Assembly: GCA_964501905.1 (NCBI GenBank)
Contig: CAZCTW010000001.1
Span: 124,001 to 188,000, forward strand
Length of the DNA stretch: 64,000 nucleotides
Source of the DNA: B69-G16 sp964501905
GTDB lineage: Archaea > Thermoproteota > Thermoprotei > Thermofilales > B69-G16
Reading direction: 5' to 3'
The notes beneath the pieces are model-generated. The model was not told where the DNA came from. It made no database searches and worked only from the letters and a program-made list of their open reading frames with translations. The position numbers and the translations under genes are program-made. The first letter of the stretch is position 1, and each line of letters starts with the position of its first letter. Shown piece by piece: positions 17,575 through 26,333 of this stretch.

Positions 17575-18175
17575 TTATCCTCTAATGAAGACCTTTAAAC
17601 TATCATTAGAGATAGGATCCGTCCACCTCATGGAGTAGAAGCCTGCCATGTGGAAGCTTGTCTTCCCTCTCGAGACCTTGAACTCTGCAAAGGGATGGTC
17701 GTTTAGAAACTTTCTCACAAAGGATCCTTCGCCAAAATAGTACAGCCACATATCCCCACGCGGCCCGCCAAGATCGCCGAGTATACCGGTAAAAAGCCCA
17801 GTTTAGCATAGAACTTATGAATCCTCTGATCTAAAGGATCGCACATTAGGTAGACCACGTTATAGCCAGTTTTAACTGCTCCATTAATACCTCCTCGACG
17901 AACCTCGAGCCTATGCCTTTTCCTTGCTAAATCGGGTGTACAACTAGGTTTACTATCTCCGCGTAGGGCGGGAAGACCGTGTCTAGCGTGACTTTGCCGA
18001 TGACCTTTCCGTCGAGGTCGGCTACGAGTATCTTGCTGTAATTGCTCCTCGCGGAGCGCTCAATCATTCTATTTGCGTGCTCTATATTGAGCCTCCAACC
18101 AGTTAAGGCGTATAGTTCAACTAGGCCTTCGACATCGTCACTTCTAGCTTCTCTAACTCGTATAGGATTTATCAT
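17575..18175 (-). pseudogene. Broken GNAT-family N-acetyltransferase
   Basis: The first 83 codons (ATG at 18175) encode a normal GNAT start: IRVREARSDDVEGLVELY and the strand KVIGKVTLDT. The acetyl-CoA loop QGKGIGSRFVEE follows directly but is cut off by a TAG after VVHPI. A frameshift then moves to a frame with VVYLMCDPLDQRIHKFYAKLGF, and another moves to a frame running from GDMWLYYFGEGSF to the TAA at 17575. So one nonsense change and at least two frameshifts break a gene of about 200 codons. Substrate unknown. Confidence 0.75.
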
Positions 18176-18349
18176 ACGTCCCAACTAAGATTTATCAGCT
18201 ACTTCGTTAAGAGATTACTTGAATCCTATTCTCTAAGCCGGGTGTAATTTTAAAGGATTCTTGTGAGATATGAGTAGACGCGGACATGGGATAGTTACAA
18301 GATTTATTAGCCTCTATGTTTTTTGAATACGAACTCTTGGTGAGCTAAA

Positions 18350-19615
18350 ATGGAAGTGGTTGAGAAGGGTTGGGTTCACTCTATAAGGCCTGTAGGCAAG
18401 ATACTCTTTATAGTTTTAAGAAATAGGAAAGGATTAGTTCAGCTGACCTTTAAAAAGAAAGAAAACGAGGAACTTTTCAAGCTAGCTAAAACTCTAAACT
18501 TAGAAGACGTGGTCGAGGTTAAGGGCTTAGAAGTACCCGACACTATATCGAAGGTGGGGAGGGAGATTATACCTACGGAGTTGAAGATACTTTCTAGAGC
18601 TGAACAACCCCTGCCCATAGACGTTACGGGGCTTACCCAGGCGCTACTACCAACTAGGCTTGAGTGGAGGCCTCTAGACCTTAGGAAAAGAGAGAACCTA
18701 GCTATTTTTAAAATTCAAGCGTCTGTAGTCGAGGCCGCTGAGGACTACTTGAGGAAAAACGGGTTTATCCAAGTCTTCACCCCGTCAATCATCGGCGGAG
18801 TCTCCGAGGGAGGAGCTGACGTTTTCGAAGTGGACTACTTCGGCAAGAAGGCTTTTCTAAGGCAGGACCCCCAGCTCCACAGGCAGCTGTTGATGGTGGC
18901 GGGTTTTGAGAAAATTTTTGAAATAGGACCGAGTTGGAGAGCTGAGAAATCCCATACTACTCGCCACTTGTGCGAGCACAGGGGCATTGCTGTTGAAACC
19001 TCCTTTATTAAGGATGAATATGACGTGATAAAGCTTGAGGAAGAACTCGTCTGCCATATAGTCAGGTTCGTAGCTAGGAAAAATAAAGAAGACTTGGAGC
19101 TTCTCAGCGTCGAGGTTGAAGAGCCGAAGAGGCCATTCCCCGTGCTTGAGTTCCCAGAGGTATATGAGATTTTGGAAAAAATGGGTAAGAAAATCCCCTA
19201 CGGCGAAGACTACGATAGGGAGTCGGAGATCCTGCTCTGGGAGTACGTGAAAAAAGAGTACGACAGCGACTTTTTCTTCGTGAATAGATTCCCCTCTGCC
19301 GTAAAGCCCTTCTACGTTATGAGAGTTGACGAAGACCCATTCTGGGCGAGGAGCGTCGACCTCCTATATAAGGGCTTAGAACTCTCCTCCGGCGGTCAGA
19401 GAGAGCATAGATATGAGAAGATAGTGGAACAAGCTAGGGAGAAAGGTATAAGCCTAGAGTCTATAAAGTGGTTTGTCGAACACTTTAAATATGGCGCGCC
19501 TCCCCACGGAGGCTTTAATATTGGAATCGAGAGGTTAACGATGAAGCTACTGAATATAGCGAACATTAGAGAAGCTACGCTGTTCCCGAGAGATCCCGAG
19601 AGGTACCTGCCCTAG
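18350..19615 (+). CDS. aspS: Aspartyl-tRNA synthetase (class IIb), archaeal type
   Basis: A 421-residue class IIb synthetase. The N-terminal OB-fold binds the anticodon (about 1-100). The catalytic core shows GGVSEGGADVFEVDYF, motif 2 FEIGPSWRAEKSHTTRHL, and motif 3 HGGFNIGIERLTMKLL near the C-terminus. The amino acid/ATP loop reads FLRQDPQLHRQ, where most archaeal AspRS have QSPQ. Close relatives without strict anticodon choice also charge tRNA-Asn. An AsnRS is a less likely alternative given the LELSSGGQREHRY segment. The start is ATG after GGTGAGC. Its last 41 bases overlap the opposite-strand gene. Confidence 0.88.
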   Translation: MEVVEKGWVHSIRPVGKILFIVLRNRKGLVQLTFKKKENEELFKLAKTLNLEDVVEVKGLEVPDTISKVGREIIPTELKILSRAEQPLPIDVTGLTQALLPTRLEWRPLDLRKRENLAIFKIQASVVEAAEDYLRKNGFIQVFTPSIIGGVSEGGADVFEVDYFGKKAFLRQDPQLHRQLLMVAGFEKIFEIGPSWRAEKSHTTRHLCEHRGIAVETSFIKDEYDVIKLEEELVCHIVRFVARKNKEDLELLSVEVEEPKRPFPVLEFPEVYEILEKMGKKIPYGEDYDRESEILLWEYVKKEYDSDFFFVNRFPSAVKPFYVMRVDEDPFWARSVDLLYKGLELSSGGQREHRYEKIVEQAREKGISLESIKWFVEHFKYGAPPHGGFNIGIERLTMKLLNIANIREATLFPRDPERYLP

Positions 19616-20345
19616 CTCTCAACGCCTTCCAAGCAGCTGTAAAAGTCTCATCAGCTTCCTCCTTTGAAGCCACTCCAACAGCTACGGCGTCGATGAAAGG
19701 GAGCGAAAAGACGTAGTTAAAAGCTCTCTCGGGTTTTATCCTGCCCGCAGCCAATACTTTCTTTGCTATTATGAAACGATCGGACTCCTCAAGCATCTTT
19801 AAACTCTTCTCTCTATCTTGCATGAAAATACCCTCGACGTTTACAGGGGCCATGACGACTTCAATTTCTGGATATATCTTAAGCATAGATTCTAGAAACA
19901 GAGCATCGTGCAAAGCTATACCCGGGATCATCTCCATCTCCTCTATAAGTTTGAGCTGCTTCCCCACGGCTTTAGCGTGGCGCGGTGAGGTTAGAGCTCC
20001 GTGAACCAGCGCTATTCTACAGTTTATCATCTCTAGTAATTTCAGGCTCTTCCGAGGGTTTTCCGGCATAACGGTCCCGACTACGAATATATCCTCACCT
20101 GTCTCCTCCATAGCCATTTTTACAGCCTCCACGATGTAGTCATAGGCTAACACCTGTATTCCCTTAACCCCGAGACCTATGCAATGCTCTATTATCTCGG
20201 CTACTTTCTCGCTTTTACCCACAAATTTCCTATGATAATCCCAAGCCCTCAAGCCGAACTGTCCCGCCGCGATAAAAGGCGAAGTCCCGAGCAATACTCT
20301 GGGGACATTCAATCCTCTCAGCTTTGCGTACGGCTTGCTTACCAA
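19575..20345 (-). CDS. Conserved TIM-barrel protein of unknown function
   Basis: A 256-residue protein that reads as a TIM barrel, with repeated beta-alpha units such as GVKGIQVLAYDYIVEAV, DIFVVGTVMPEN, CRIALVHGALTS and DAVAVGVASKEEAD. It begins with LNVPRVLLGTSPF, a pattern shared with aldo/keto-reductase-like barrels, but the catalytic Tyr/Lys set of that family is not clear. Its last 14 codons overlap the 3' end of aspS in antisense, so the C-terminal tail may be variable. It is divergent from thrS. Confidence 0.6.
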   Translation of the reverse strand: MVSKPYAKLRGLNVPRVLLGTSPFIAAGQFGLRAWDYHRKFVGKSEKVAEIIEHCIGLGVKGIQVLAYDYIVEAVKMAMEETGEDIFVVGTVMPENPRKSLKLLEMINCRIALVHGALTSPRHAKAVGKQLKLIEEMEMIPGIALHDALFLESMLKIYPEIEVVMAPVNVEGIFMQDREKSLKMLEESDRFIIAKKVLAAGRIKPERAFNYVFSLPFIDAVAVGVASKEEADETFTAAWKALRARAGTSRDLSGTA

Positions 20346-20477
20346 TTCAAACTCCCATTAAGTAATTCCTTCAACGATATTTTAACTCAACTATTAGCGA
20401 AACTGAAACTCTTATTTTTTGCCGTATCTCTCAAAGAGCAAACCTTAAGATTTCAGTTTCCGCGAAGGAGCGCATAT

Positions 20478-20493
20478 GAAAAACTTAAATATA
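20478..20493 (+). promoter_or_regulatory. BRE/TATA promoter of thrS
   Basis: A GAAAAA BRE-like run (20478-20483) is followed by CTTAAATATA (20484-20493). Archaeal transcription usually starts 22-27 bases downstream, close to 20515, where the leader stem begins. Confidence 0.5.
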
Positions 20494-20504
20494 GGTTTTT
20501 AGAC

Positions 20505-20602
20505 TTGTTTGGCGTCGAGAGGTGCCGGTTAGTGGGTGTTTGCCAAACAGTTCGAGGCCTATAATATCCATGTTTCTCTAGATGTTAGACTGCACCTCTC
20601 GA
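20505..20602 (+). promoter_or_regulatory. Structured leader candidate of thrS
   Basis: Two inverted repeats are seen directly. TCGAGAGGTGC at 20515-20525 pairs perfectly over 11 bp with GCACCTCTCGA at 20592-20602, enclosing 66 bases. GTTTGGC at 20507-20513 pairs with GCCAAAC at 20542-20548, and GCCAAAC can instead pair with a local GTTTG at 20536-20540. The first two pairings cross, so they would make a pseudoknot or compete. The structure lies between the TATA box and the thrS ribosome binding site. A regulatory RNA is inferred, not shown. Confidence 0.45.
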
Positions 20603-20623
20603 AAATACTTCTAGGTGTCTGTT

Positions 20624-22567
20624 ATGGCAGAGATTAAGTTGCCAGATGGTAGAAGAGTAAGGGCAGAGATCGGGAAGAGAATCATCGACGTAATACCTAA
20701 AGGCTCCGGTCTAGTAGCCGTAGTGGACGGCAAACTTATCGACTTAACCGCGACCATAAAACCGTCATTTAGAGAAATTGAAGTTCTAGATTTTAGCTCA
20801 GAAGAAGGAAAGGCCGTTTACTGGCATACTACCTCTCATGTTCTAGCACACGCTGTTAAGAAACTCTATCCCCATGTTAAACTGGGAGTTGGACCACCCA
20901 TAGAAAACGGCTTCTACTACGACTTTGACACCGGCGGAGTGGCATTTACCCCGGAGGATCTGGAGAGAATAGAGGAGGAAATGAAGAAAATCATAGAGGA
21001 GGACGTACCGCTCGAGAGGAAAGAAATGGAGAAACACGAGGCTATTAAACTGTTCGAGAAGTTAGGCGAGAAGTATAAAGTCGAGCTTTTAGAGGAGATG
21101 AGCGACGAGAAAATCACTGTATACTGGCAGGGCGACTTCGTGGATCTATGCAGAGGCCCCCACCTTCCCTCCACCGGCTACGTGAAATACTTCAAACTCC
21201 TCTCAGTATCCTCCTCCTACTGGAAGGGGGATGAGAGAAATCCTGTCATGCAGAGGATTTACGGAATTTCATTCCCGGAAAAGTCGATGCTGGAGCAATA
21301 CCTCACGCAACTCGAGGAGGCTAGGAGGAGAGACCACAGGAGAATCGGAACTCAGCTAGATCTATTTTCAATGCCGAGCGAGACTATAGGCCCCGGCTTA
21401 GTGCTCTGGCATCCCAAAGGAGCATTAGTCAGGAAGATTATAGAGGACTTTTTGAAAGACGTCCATTTGAAAAACGGCTACCAGCTCGTCTACACGCCAC
21501 ACATAGCCTATGGGACTCTGTGGGAAATTTCGGGACACCTCAGCTATTATAAAGACTTGATGTACTTCTTCGAGAAAAACGGCATACCACATGTGGTTAA
21601 GCCAATGAACTGCCCCTTCCATATCCTCATCTACAAATCTAAAACCAGGAGCTATAGAAATCTGCCGATAAGGTACTTCGAGCTGGGAACAGTTTACAGG
21701 TATGAAAGGTCGGGTACTCTGCACGGCTTAATGAGAGTGAGAGGATTCACCCAAGACGACGCCCACATATTCTGCACGGAAGAACAGTTAGAAGATGAAG
21801 TCGTTAGAGCTCTAAGCCTAATGGAGTACATACTCTCGGCTTTCGGCTTCGAGGAATACGAAGTAGAACTATCCACTTGGGAGCCTGATAAGCCGGAGAA
21901 GTATATGGGATCTCCCGAAATATGGGAACACGCTGAAAACGCTCTTAAAAACGCGTTGAGGAGGAAAGGCTACAGTTTTAAGGTTATGCCAGGCGAAGCC
22001 GCCTTCTATGGACCAAAAATAGACGTTAAACTGATAGACGCTATAGGGAGGAGATGGCAATGCACTACAATACAGGTTGACTTTAACCTGCCGGAGAAAT
22101 TCAACGTAACCTACGTTGACAAAGATGGTGAAGAAAAGACCGTGGTTATGATCCATAGAGCTTTGCTAGGCTCTATAGAGAGGTTCTTTGGAATATTAGT
22201 CGAGCATTATGCTGGGGACTTTCCCTTATGGCTAGCCCCCGTTCAGGCCAGAGTAATTCCTGTAAGCGACAAGTACATAAGCTATGCCCGTAAGGTCTAC
22301 GAAGCTCTATTCTCAAATGGGGTTAGAGTTGAGCTAGATGAAAGCAGCGCGGCTCTAGGCTATAAAATTAGGCAGGGAGAGTTAGATAAGATCCCATACT
22401 TATTGATAGTCGGCAGGAGAGAGGAAGAAAGCAGCACGGTCTCTGTCCGCAAGCGCAAAGTAGGAGATCTGGGAGCTAAAACTATAGACGAGTTTATAGA
22501 GTTAGTGAAAAAAGAAGCTAAGCCTAAAGTTAAACCGGGTCTTTTATTGACAAAGTCTAAACCTTAA
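20624..22567 (+). CDS. thrS: Threonyl-tRNA synthetase, bacterial-type full-length
   Basis: A 647-residue synthetase with the full bacterial domain order: TGS domain (about 1-60), the editing domain with HTTSHVLAHA and DLCRGPHLP as its metal-like site, a class II catalytic core with the zinc Cys in MNCPFHILIYK and motif 2 FELGTVYRYERSGTLHGL, and a C-terminal anticodon-binding domain. Many archaea have a different editing domain (D-aminoacyl-deacylase type), so this form suggests ancient transfer from bacteria. I chose ATG at 20624 over GTG at 20615 because AGGTG lies well placed before it. A structured leader candidate lies upstream. Confidence 0.93.
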   Translation: MAEIKLPDGRRVRAEIGKRIIDVIPKGSGLVAVVDGKLIDLTATIKPSFREIEVLDFSSEEGKAVYWHTTSHVLAHAVKKLYPHVKLGVGPPIENGFYYDFDTGGVAFTPEDLERIEEEMKKIIEEDVPLERKEMEKHEAIKLFEKLGEKYKVELLEEMSDEKITVYWQGDFVDLCRGPHLPSTGYVKYFKLLSVSSSYWKGDERNPVMQRIYGISFPEKSMLEQYLTQLEEARRRDHRRIGTQLDLFSMPSETIGPGLVLWHPKGALVRKIIEDFLKDVHLKNGYQLVYTPHIAYGTLWEISGHLSYYKDLMYFFEKNGIPHVVKPMNCPFHILIYKSKTRSYRNLPIRYFELGTVYRYERSGTLHGLMRVRGFTQDDAHIFCTEEQLEDEVVRALSLMEYILSAFGFEEYEVELSTWEPDKPEKYMGSPEIWEHAENALKNALRRKGYSFKVMPGEAAFYGPKIDVKLIDAIGRRWQCTTIQVDFNLPEKFNVTYVDKDGEEKTVVMIHRALLGSIERFFGILVEHYAGDFPLWLAPVQARVIPVSDKYISYARKVYEALFSNGVRVELDESSAALGYKIRQGELDKIPYLLIVGRREEESSTVSVRKRKVGDLGAKTIDEFIELVKKEAKPKVKPGLLLTKSKP

Positions 22568-22724
22568 CCACTTATTTTCCGCATTTATTTCGACTCGTCT
22601 CCTCCTGAGAACTCGGAAATAGCTTTAGTAGGTTTGCGAAAACACCTTTTACGATTTAGAACATTTACTCTTGCCTGGTCTTTGGGAAAATTGTTTAAAT
22701 AGGTGAGGAAGTAAGTCTAAGACT

Positions 22725-24326
22725 ATGAATATCCTTAAGTCCAGAAAGAAATTGGCATTCGCAGTAATAGCCATAGTTCTCGTGGCAACTTTCGGCGTCT
22801 ACTATTACTTTTCCCTGCCTAAGAGAAAAAACCTAGTAGGAGTTATAGAAATCGAAGGCTACATGCTTTTCGACTCCGATAGGAAGTTGTACTTGAAGTC
22901 AGTAGAGCTGGCTCTGGAAAATGAGACGATCAAGGCTGTAGTTTTGAGGATAAATTCAGGTGGCGGATTGGCAAGCATATGCGAGGAAGTTTATAGCGGA
23001 ATAAAACAACTATCCGAAGCTAAGCCAGTAGTAGCTGTAGTTGAAGGCATCGCCGCGTCCGGCGGCTACTACGTAGCTTTAGGGGCTGACTACATTTACG
23101 TTACCCCTAGCTCCTTCGTCGGTAACGTGGGCGTAATAGCCTATGCTCCGCCGATAGTTTTGCCCAGCGAGCTCATGCTCGAGACCGGAGCTTACAAGTA
23201 TACCGGCTTTTCTTTGAGAGAATTCCCCCTTGTGTTAGACGAAATTTTCAAGAGCTTCCTCGGTAAAGTCCAGGAGAGTAGAGGAGATAAGCTGAAAATC
23301 CCCCTTGAGGAAGTCTCTACGGGCAAACTATTCGTCGGAGTAGAGGCCGTTAAAGCAGGGTTAGCTGATGAGCTTGGCTCTTACTTAGATGCCGTAGAGA
23401 AAGCCGCCGAACTGGCGGGAGTTGAGGAGTACGAGACGGTAAACTTGATAGAAGAGGCTAAAATCTCCCTAGGCATTACACTAACTGGCTACGAGGTATG
23501 GAAAGATAAAGGTAAAGTACCTTTATCGCTCATAGCAAATATCTCCGGTCTAGGCTTTAGGATCTTCTACCTTCCGCCCTACATGGTAGAGGATTTTCCG
23601 GAAGATTATGGCTTCTTCGCTCTGCATGAAAGACCGGTCTCAGAGGAAGAGGAGGAAGTTATTAATGCTACAGGAAGAATACTAATAGACTTAACCCACA
23701 CGAACGCCTTCCCAGAGCTCTTGATGATGGAGTTCTTAGGCAAGATTGTGAAGAAAGGAGGGAAAGTTTATTTCCTAAGCTCGGGCAGTTTAACGGAGGC
23801 TTTAAATCAATCTCCAAACGCGCTGATAATGTTCACGCCGTTGAAAGGCTACTCAGATGAGGAGGTAGCGGCCATAAAGAAGTTCGTTGAAAACGGCGGT
23901 AAGCTGTTAGTAGTTCACGATCCAGCGGTAGGCTTTCCAACTCTCATTAATAGGGTCGCCCAGGAGTTCGGCATGGTCTTCGCCGCAGGCTACCTCTACT
24001 CGGCCGAAGATAAGTATGGCATATATAGAAACCTGGTGGTGAGAAGTTTCGAGGAGAGCAACTTAACGACGGGCGTAGAAGAGTTGGTTATACTGACAGG
24101 CACGGCTATCTACACGAACGCGACCACGCTGGCCCGTACCAGCGAAGATACAACCCTCTCCATAACCGATAAGAAGGGGGAGTATACCGTGATAGCCCTA
24201 AATGGGAGCGTGCTGGCTTTAAGTGATATAACCTTTATGATGGACCCATTCGTTCAACTAGCTGACAATGAAGTGTTTCTAGATAGGCTAGTAGACTGGC
24301 TATTAGTTCCAAGAAAAGAGGGTTAA
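22725..24326 (+). CDS. SppA-like S49 membrane peptidase fused to a glutamine-amidotransferase-like domain
   Basis: A 533-residue protein. Residues 10-30 are one membrane helix. The S49 peptidase domain has INSGGGLAS (77-85), the nucleophile Ser112 in GIAASGGYYVA and a candidate general base Lys158 in TGAYKYTGF. From about residue 310 a second domain begins (RILIDLTHTNAF, then NGGKLLVVHDP), resembling the DUF4350/GATase-like fold seen in gliding-type ABC accessory proteins. No catalytic Cys is evident there. The protein would cut membrane or signal peptides at the outer face. The fusion is unusual. It converges on the hydrogenase operon with a three-base overlap. Confidence 0.75.
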   Translation: MNILKSRKKLAFAVIAIVLVATFGVYYYFSLPKRKNLVGVIEIEGYMLFDSDRKLYLKSVELALENETIKAVVLRINSGGGLASICEEVYSGIKQLSEAKPVVAVVEGIAASGGYYVALGADYIYVTPSSFVGNVGVIAYAPPIVLPSELMLETGAYKYTGFSLREFPLVLDEIFKSFLGKVQESRGDKLKIPLEEVSTGKLFVGVEAVKAGLADELGSYLDAVEKAAELAGVEEYETVNLIEEAKISLGITLTGYEVWKDKGKVPLSLIANISGLGFRIFYLPPYMVEDFPEDYGFFALHERPVSEEEEEVINATGRILIDLTHTNAFPELLMMEFLGKIVKKGGKVYFLSSGSLTEALNQSPNALIMFTPLKGYSDEEVAAIKKFVENGGKLLVVHDPAVGFPTLINRVAQEFGMVFAAGYLYSAEDKYGIYRNLVVRSFEESNLTTGVEELVILTGTAIYTNATTLARTSEDTTLSITDKKGEYTVIALNGSVLALSDITFMMDPFVQLADNEVFLDRLVDWLLVPRKEG

Positions 24327-25603
24327 TGTTCTCTGAAAAAGCGCGCAGAGCAGGATACGCAGGGATCGTACGCCCTGATAAGCTTTTTTAACTCAAATTC
24401 TAGGTCCTCAACACCGTTTGGTATTAACTTAGCCGTGTAGGCGGCTAAATCGGCTTCCATATTTTTGTAGTTTTGAGCCGTCGGCGTGATTATATTGGCT
24501 TCCTCTAACCTTCCCCGCCCGTCGACTTTATAGTGATGTATTAACAGACCGCGAGGAGCTTCTGTAATCGAAATTCCCTCCCCAGCTTTAACCTTAAAGT
24601 CCACTTTCTCGCTCTTAGCAGGTCTAAACAGTACGTCTTCTATTAAATCGACCATCTCGTCAGCGAAATGGAGTATTTCCAGTGCTTGAGCTTTGTTATT
24701 TTCGAAAGGCGAGTAATTCGGGTACTTTAAGCCGTAAGTCTCCGCCGCCGCTTTAGCCGTATCTGATAAGAAGTCGTAGTTTATGTTTACTCTGGCCAGC
24801 GCGCCCACCATATACTCCGCCTTTCCCTCTTTCAAAACGTAGTGTCTAGCAGTGGAATACCTCTCAGTTATGTACTCTATATGTTCCTCATACTCTAGAG
24901 GTTTAAATGACCACCCTTCTGAAACTTTCACTGAGCCGCGTAGGAGCGGGAATTCTCCCCCATGGTACAGCGATACGTAGCGGGTTTTCCTTTCGAATTC
25001 TGGCATTTCCAGGGATAGTATAGAAGGTAACAACTCCTCGGCTAATTTCTTAAACTCTCTAGCTCTATTGAGAGAGACTTCAAGCGCACGCCTTGAAGGC
25101 AGTTTGGAAAAACCGCCGACCACAGGCGTCACCGGATGTATAGCCCTACCCCCAACTGCTTCTGTAATATCGTTCGCGATCTTTTTAAGCCTAAACGCCT
25201 TGCTAACTAGACTTCCGTGCTCAGGGAGCATTTCAAGCACGTTACGGTAGCCCATGAAATCGGGTAAGACGAACATGAATAGGTGAAGTATGTGGCTCTG
25301 CAAGTGTCCTCCTATAGCTACTATTTTACGTAGCTTTTCCAACTCTTCCGGTAAAGTTATCCCAAAAGCACTTTCCAGGGCTTGTACCGAAGTCAACCTA
25401 TGAATCGCTTGACAAACTCCGCACATTCTAGAAACTATATCCGGTACCTCTAGGTAGCTTTTCCCTATGAGTAATCGCTCTAGGAGGCGAGTACCTTCTA
25501 AAGCTTCTGCTTTAGCTTCTATAACTCCTTTATCTTTTACGATTACTGTGAAGTTGAGATGCCCCTCAATTCTAGCTATATGCTCTAAAGAAAACGTCCT
25601 CAC
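24323..25603 (-). CDS. hydA: [NiFe] hydrogenase large subunit, group 3b (sulfhydrogenase alpha)
   Basis: The 426-residue catalytic subunit that holds the Ni-Fe centre. The N-terminal pair C61-x2-C64 with H68 lies in RMCGVCQAIH, and the C-terminal pair C415-x2-C418 in DPCVSCSAR. The C-terminal signature carries Arg421 where soluble group 3 enzymes usually have His, and only five residues (FFREH) follow as a possible tail for the maturation protease. It acts with the small subunit and the flavin/iron-sulfur subunits encoded just upstream. GTG start, with its TGA overlap to hydD showing tight coupling. Confidence 0.93.
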   Translation of the reverse strand: MRTFSLEHIARIEGHLNFTVIVKDKGVIEAKAEALEGTRLLERLLIGKSYLEVPDIVSRMCGVCQAIHRLTSVQALESAFGITLPEELEKLRKIVAIGGHLQSHILHLFMFVLPDFMGYRNVLEMLPEHGSLVSKAFRLKKIANDITEAVGGRAIHPVTPVVGGFSKLPSRRALEVSLNRAREFKKLAEELLPSILSLEMPEFERKTRYVSLYHGGEFPLLRGSVKVSEGWSFKPLEYEEHIEYITERYSTARHYVLKEGKAEYMVGALARVNINYDFLSDTAKAAAETYGLKYPNYSPFENNKAQALEILHFADEMVDLIEDVLFRPAKSEKVDFKVKAGEGISITEAPRGLLIHHYKVDGRGRLEEANIITPTAQNYKNMEADLAAYTAKLIPNGVEDLEFELKKLIRAYDPCVSCSARFFREH

Positions 25604-26322
25604 GCCCTTCCACCTCCTGCATGCCTAAGTAAAGCATGAAAGTATTCGGGAACTTCTATTCCCTTCTCCCTCATAACCGAGATTAAGGATTCGACATTGG
25701 CGTCTTCTGCAAGTCCCCGACAGCCTATACATCCCCTCCCGAAAGTCGGGCATACGGCTCTACAACCCCCTCTAGTTATAGGTCCTAGACAAACTACTCC
25801 GCGGTCTAGTAGACAGGCGTTTTCCCTCAAAATGCATTCGGCGCATACGTTGTAGGATTTTGGCTTGTGCTCTCTCCCAAGGAGTAAATCTTTAAAGAGT
25901 TCTAAGACTTCCTCTCCGCTCACAGGACAGCCGTAAACGTAGTAATCCACTTTGACGTACTTATCTAAGGGATCCGCTTTAAATCTTCCCACACGGGGTA
26001 GGTTCGCGTTTATTTCTCCAACTCCGAAATCTTTTACTAGAAATTTCCCGCCGTGGCAGGCGCAATCGCCGAATGCGATTAAAATTCCGCTTTTCTTCCT
26101 TATCTTAATAAGCCTCTTTTCTTCCTCGTTGGACATAACTGCCCCTTCGACTATAGCCACGTCTACGGCGCCATCGCCGCTAACCCCTAGGAGCCTACAG
26201 TCGATTAAATCGACGTTCTTGAGTATATCGAGTATATAATCCTCCAAGCTTAACATCTGAACTAAACAACCCTCGCATGATGAAAGACTGAAAATCCCGA
26301 TTCTAAGTTTTCCCTCCGCCAT
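25600..26322 (-). CDS. hydD: [NiFe] hydrogenase small subunit, group 3b (sulfhydrogenase delta)
   Basis: The 240-residue electron-transfer subunit. Iron-sulfur ligands include SSCEGC near residue 14 and GDCACHGG near 82 with YGCP near 130 (proximal cluster). The C-terminal cysteines in CAECILRENAC and CRAVCPTFGRGCIGC bind further clusters. It relays electrons from the Ni-Fe site to the HydB/HydG diaphorase pair. It has a GAGGTGAG ribosome binding site and lies between hydG and hydA. Confidence 0.92.
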   Translation of the reverse strand: MAEGKLRIGIFSLSSCEGCLVQMLSLEDYILDILKNVDLIDCRLLGVSGDGAVDVAIVEGAVMSNEEEKRLIKIRKKSGILIAFGDCACHGGKFLVKDFGVGEINANLPRVGRFKADPLDKYVKVDYYVYGCPVSGEEVLELFKDLLLGREHKPKSYNVCAECILRENACLLDRGVVCLGPITRGGCRAVCPTFGRGCIGCRGLAEDANVESLISVMREKGIEVPEYFHALLRHAGGGRA

Positions 26323-26333
26323 AATATCTCACC

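Noticed and set aside
17915..17930. TAG in the GNAT gene as pyrrolysine
   Set aside because: Two frameshifts follow within the same gene, and no pyrrolysine genes were seen, so ordinary decay explains it.
20515..20602. The thrS leader as a tRNA gene (88 bases, contains GTTCGAG)
   Set aside because: GTTCGAG sits in the middle and not before the 3' stem, and no D-arm or anticodon arm can be formed.
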